Assembly: GCF_003143935.1 (NCBI RefSeq)
Contig: NZ_QFRX01000001.1
Location: 8,677,388 to 8,741,387 of the forward strand
DNA: 64,000 nucleotides
Reading direction: 5' to 3'
Source of the DNA: Streptomyces sp. Act143
GTDB lineage: Bacteria > Actinomycetota > Actinomycetes > Streptomycetales > Streptomycetaceae
Shown here: one piece after another, positions 61,834 to 64,000 of the stretch
Layout: each line of letters starts with the position of its first letter
Position numbering within the stretch: position 1 is the stretch's first letter
The notes under the pieces: generated by a model
Database searches by the model: none
What the model saw: only the letters and a program-made list of their open reading frames with translations
Told to the model about the DNA's origin: nothing
Made by a program: the position numbers and the translations under genes

Positions 61834-62574
61834 CTACGCCAGGAATCCCCTGAGCAGCGCCGCCGTCCCCGCGCAGTGCTCCCGCATCATCTCCCGCGCG
61901 CCGTCCGCGTCCCCGTCCAGCACCGCCTCCACCAGCGCGCCGTGCTGCCGCTGGGAGTGCTCCAGGTTCCGTACCAGCAGCGGGATGCAGTCCAGCAGGT
62001 CGTTCACCGTGGCCCGCACCGCCGCGTACTGCGCGGTCAGCGTCGGCGAGCCGCACAGCTCGGCCAGCGTCAGGTGCAGCAGAGTGTCCAGGCGCCGGTA
62101 GTCCGTCAGCGGCGCGTCCTGCGTGCGGGCCAGGGCCTCGCGCAGCCGGTCCGCCTGCTCGTCCGTCAGTCCGTGCGCCGCGCACAGGCCCGCCGCCCCG
62201 ACCTCCAGCACCTCCCGGAACCGGAGCACGTCCTCGATGTCGACCTCGGCGATCCGCCGCCGCAGCTCACCCTCGCCGAGGTCGCCCGCGTCCGCGCGCG
62301 GCAGCACGAAGGTGCCGCCGTACCGCCCGCGCCGCGACTCGACCAGCCCCTGGTCCTGGAGGACCTTCAGCACCTCGCGCAGCGTCACCCGGCTGATCCC
62401 GAGCCGCTCCGCCAGCTCCCGCTCGGCCGGCAGCCGCTCGCCCCCCGGCACCAGCCCCAGCCGTACGACCTGCAGGATCTGCTCCAGCGCCTCCTCGAAC
62501 CCGTTGCCCGCCCGCACCGGCCGCAGCACCGGCGTCAGACGGTCCTCCGGACCGGCCTGCGGATCCAGCGACAT
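61834..62574 (-). CDS. FadR/FCD-subfamily GntR regulator
   Basis: A 246-residue regulator. GntR winged helix (EEALEQILQVVRLGLVPGGE, AERLGISRVTLREVLKVLQDQ, GRYGGTFVLP) and an all-helical FCD ligand domain with the metal-binding Asp/His pattern (RLDTLLHLTLAELCGSPTL, HGALVEAVLDGDADGAREMMREH). ATG 62574 follows GGGGGTGCGGCGGG. Divergent from glnA4 and upstream of the PuuD-like gene; it most likely controls both and itself. Confidence 0.92.
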   Translation of the reverse strand: MSLDPQAGPEDRLTPVLRPVRAGNGFEEALEQILQVVRLGLVPGGERLPAERELAERLGISRVTLREVLKVLQDQGLVESRRGRYGGTFVLPRADAGDLGEGELRRRIAEVDIEDVLRFREVLEVGAAGLCAAHGLTDEQADRLREALARTQDAPLTDYRRLDTLLHLTLAELCGSPTLTAQYAAVRATVNDLLDCIPLLVRNLEHSQRQHGALVEAVLDGDADGAREMMREHCAGTAALLRGFLA

Positions 62575-62611
62575 CCCGCCGCACCCCCTTCCCAAGCAAT
62601 GGTTCTCCGCA

Positions 62612-62618
62612 ATACCTT
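62612..62618. promoter_or_regulatory. ATACCTT motif upstream of glnA4
   Basis: A single copy of the half-site found twice in the dyad at 61768-61807. It lies in the 94-base divergent region between the GntR gene and glnA4. A ribosome site GAAGGAG is at 62655-62661. Confidence 0.45.
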
Positions 62619-62668
62619 ATGGCTTCCGGCCGGGCCGAAAAAAGCGCAGAAGCCGAAGGAGCTCTCCC

Positions 62669-64000
62669 GTGGCAGACCGCACACCCCCGCTGAGCGTCGA
62701 GGAGCTGCACGCCCTCGTCGCGAGCGGTGAGATCGACACCGTCGTCCTGGCCTTCCCCGACATGCAGGGACGGCTCCAGGGCAAGCGGTTCGCCGCCCGC
62801 TTCTTCCTCGACGAGGTACTCCACCACGGCACCGAGGGCTGCAACTACCTCCTGGCCGTCGACACCGAGATGAACACCGTCGACGGCTATGAGATGTCCT
62901 CCTGGGACCGCGGCTACGGCGACTTCGCCATGCACCCGGACCTCTCCACCCTCCGCCGCGTGCCCTGGAACGCCGGAACCGCGATGCTCATCGCAGACCT
63001 CGCCTGGGAGGACGGCTCCCCGGTCGTCGCCGCGCCCCGCCAGATCCTGCGCCGCCAGCTCGACCGCCTCGCCGAGCACGGCTACACCGCCCAGGTCGGC
63101 ACCGAGCTGGAGTTCATCGTCTTCAAGGACACCTACGAACAGGCCTGGGACGCCAACTACCGGGGCCTCACCCCGGCGAACCAGTACAACATCGACTACT
63201 CGGTGCTCGGGACCGGCCGTATCGAGCCGCTGCTCCGCCGCATCCGCAACGAGATGGCGGGTGCCGGCCTGACCGTCGAGTCCGCCAAGGGCGAGTGCAA
63301 CCCCGGACAGCACGAGATCGCCTTCCGCTACGACGACGCCCTGCGCACCTGCGACCAGCACGCCGTCTACAAGACCGGCGCCAAGGAGATCGCCGCCCAG
63401 GAAGGCGTCTCGATCACCTTCATGGCCAAGTACAACGAGCGCGAGGGCAACTCCTGCCACATCCACCTCTCCCTCGCGGACGCGGCGGGCAACAACGCGA
63501 TGGCCGACGACGGCGGCATGTCCGACGTCATGCGGTACTTCCTCGCCGGACAACTGGCGGCCCTCCGCGACTTCTCGCTCCTCTACGCGCCCAACATCAA
63601 CTCGTACAAGCGCTTCCAGCCCGGCTCCTTCGCCCCGACCGCCGTCGCCTGGGGCCACGACAACCGCACCTGCGCCCTGCGGGTCGTCGGCCACGGCCGC
63701 TCGCTGCGCTTCGAGAACCGGCTGCCGGGAGGCGACGTGAACCCCCACCTGGCGGTCGCGGGCCTGGTGGCGGCCGGGCTGTACGGCATCGAGCAGAAGC
63801 TGGAGCTGCCGCAGGCATGCCCCGGCAACGCCTACACCGGCGAGTACGCGCACGTCCCCACCACCCTCCGCGAGGCCGCCGAACTCTGGGAGAACAGCCC
63901 CATCGCCAAGGCCGCCTTCGGCGACGAGGTCGTCGCCCACTACCGCAACATGGCACGCGTCGAACTGGACGCCTTCGACGCGGCCGTCACCGACTGGGAG
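62669..64000 (+). CDS. glnA4: Glutamine synthetase paralogue, GlnA4 type (gamma-glutamylamide ligase), 3' end outside window
   Basis: The first 444 codons; the frame is still open at the last base. Glutamine-synthetase fold with VGTELEFIVF, ESAKGECNPGQHEIAFRY, NSCHIHLSL, NSYKRFQPGSFAPTAVAWGHDNR and RFENRLPGGDVNPHLAVAGLVA. It lacks the adenylylation-site region of GlnA as far as visible. From family knowledge, S. coelicolor GlnA4 joins glutamate to ethanolamine; GlnA2/GlnA3 use polyamines. GTG 62669 follows GAAGGAG at 7 bases. With the PuuD-like hydrolase and GntR regulator this suggests amine nitrogen use. Confidence 0.9.
   Translation, partial: MADRTPPLSVEELHALVASGEIDTVVLAFPDMQGRLQGKRFAARFFLDEVLHHGTEGCNYLLAVDTEMNTVDGYEMSSWDRGYGDFAMHPDLSTLRRVPWNAGTAMLIADLAWEDGSPVVAAPRQILRRQLDRLAEHGYTAQVGTELEFIVFKDTYEQAWDANYRGLTPANQYNIDYSVLGTGRIEPLLRRIRNEMAGAGLTVESAKGECNPGQHEIAFRYDDALRTCDQHAVYKTGAKEIAAQEGVSITFMAKYNEREGNSCHIHLSLADAAGNNAMADDGGMSDVMRYFLAGQLAALRDFSLLYAPNINSYKRFQPGSFAPTAVAWGHDNRTCALRVVGHGRSLRFENRLPGGDVNPHLAVAGLVAAGLYGIEQKLELPQACPGNAYTGEYAHVPTTLREAAELWENSPIAKAAFGDEVVAHYRNMARVELDAFDAAVTDWE

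Overview
This is a 64 kb stretch of ordinary chromosomal DNA from a Streptomyces (or a very close actinomycete). The base composition is strongly GC, third positions are G/C, many genes start with GTG, and ATGA/GTGA stop-start overlaps are common. The gene content is diagnostic: a complete Pup-proteasome locus, a conservon, TatA/TatC next to a HelY-type helicase, and a GlnA4-type glutamine synthetase paralogue. From memory, the gene order resembles S. coelicolor around its proteasome locus. I see no rRNA, tRNA, CRISPR array, insertion sequence, prophage or replication origin.

Layout. 1-12 kb: the 3' end of metH, a HAD phosphatase, two tandem lipoprotein binding proteins without a permease, a NarL-type response regulator behind a RecB/Cas4-like Fe-S nuclease, a site-2 protease with a long disordered head, trmI, a small exported protein, and a ferredoxin divergent from arc. 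12-26 kb: the Pup-proteasome system, in order arc, dop, pup, an endonuclease VII-type HNH protein, prcB, prcA, a LacI/MFS pair, pafA, two FKBP-type isomerases, pafB and pafC. Pup ends in Gln, so Dop must deamidate it before PafA can ligate it. 26-32 kb: a zinc-ribbon protein, a small membrane protein, tatA, tatC, a lipid kinase and helY, the order also known downstream of pafC in mycobacteria.

32-47 kb holds two interleaved modules. The first is a four-gene minus-strand operon: two DUF1989 proteins, a biotin-dependent urea/guanidine carboxylase and allophanate hydrolase. A TetR regulator is divergent from it. An APC permease lies about 8 kb away. The same TGTC-N4-GACA inverted repeat precedes both the operon and the permease, so they look like one regulon for guanidine or urea nitrogen. 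The second module is a conservon: sensor kinase-like CvnA, roadblock CvnB, DUF742 CvnC, GTPase CvnD, and a CYP157-type P450 that lacks the ExxR motif. It sits between the operon and the permease, and cvnC has an in-frame TTA codon, which suggests bldA control.

47-64 kb: a PadR regulator, a two-gene DrrAB-type exporter, a siderophore-interacting protein behind an iron-box-like palindrome, a 5'-3' exonuclease, a glycine betaine importer whose permease is fused to two tandem binding domains, an XRE-cupin regulator coupled to a cytosolic metal-receptor-fold protein, a TDT transporter with a divergent LysR, an aminoglycoside-phosphotransferase-fold kinase, and a PuuD / FCD-GntR / GlnA4 cluster with shared ATACCTT sites. 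glnA4 runs off the right end.

Most of this is conserved chromosomal core. The least explained parts are the shared operator linking the DUF1989/carboxylase operon to the distant permease, the duplicated-zinc-ribbon nuclease inside the pup-prcBA operon, the ExxR-less P450 with its Trp-rich tail, and the nested palindromes in front of tatA.
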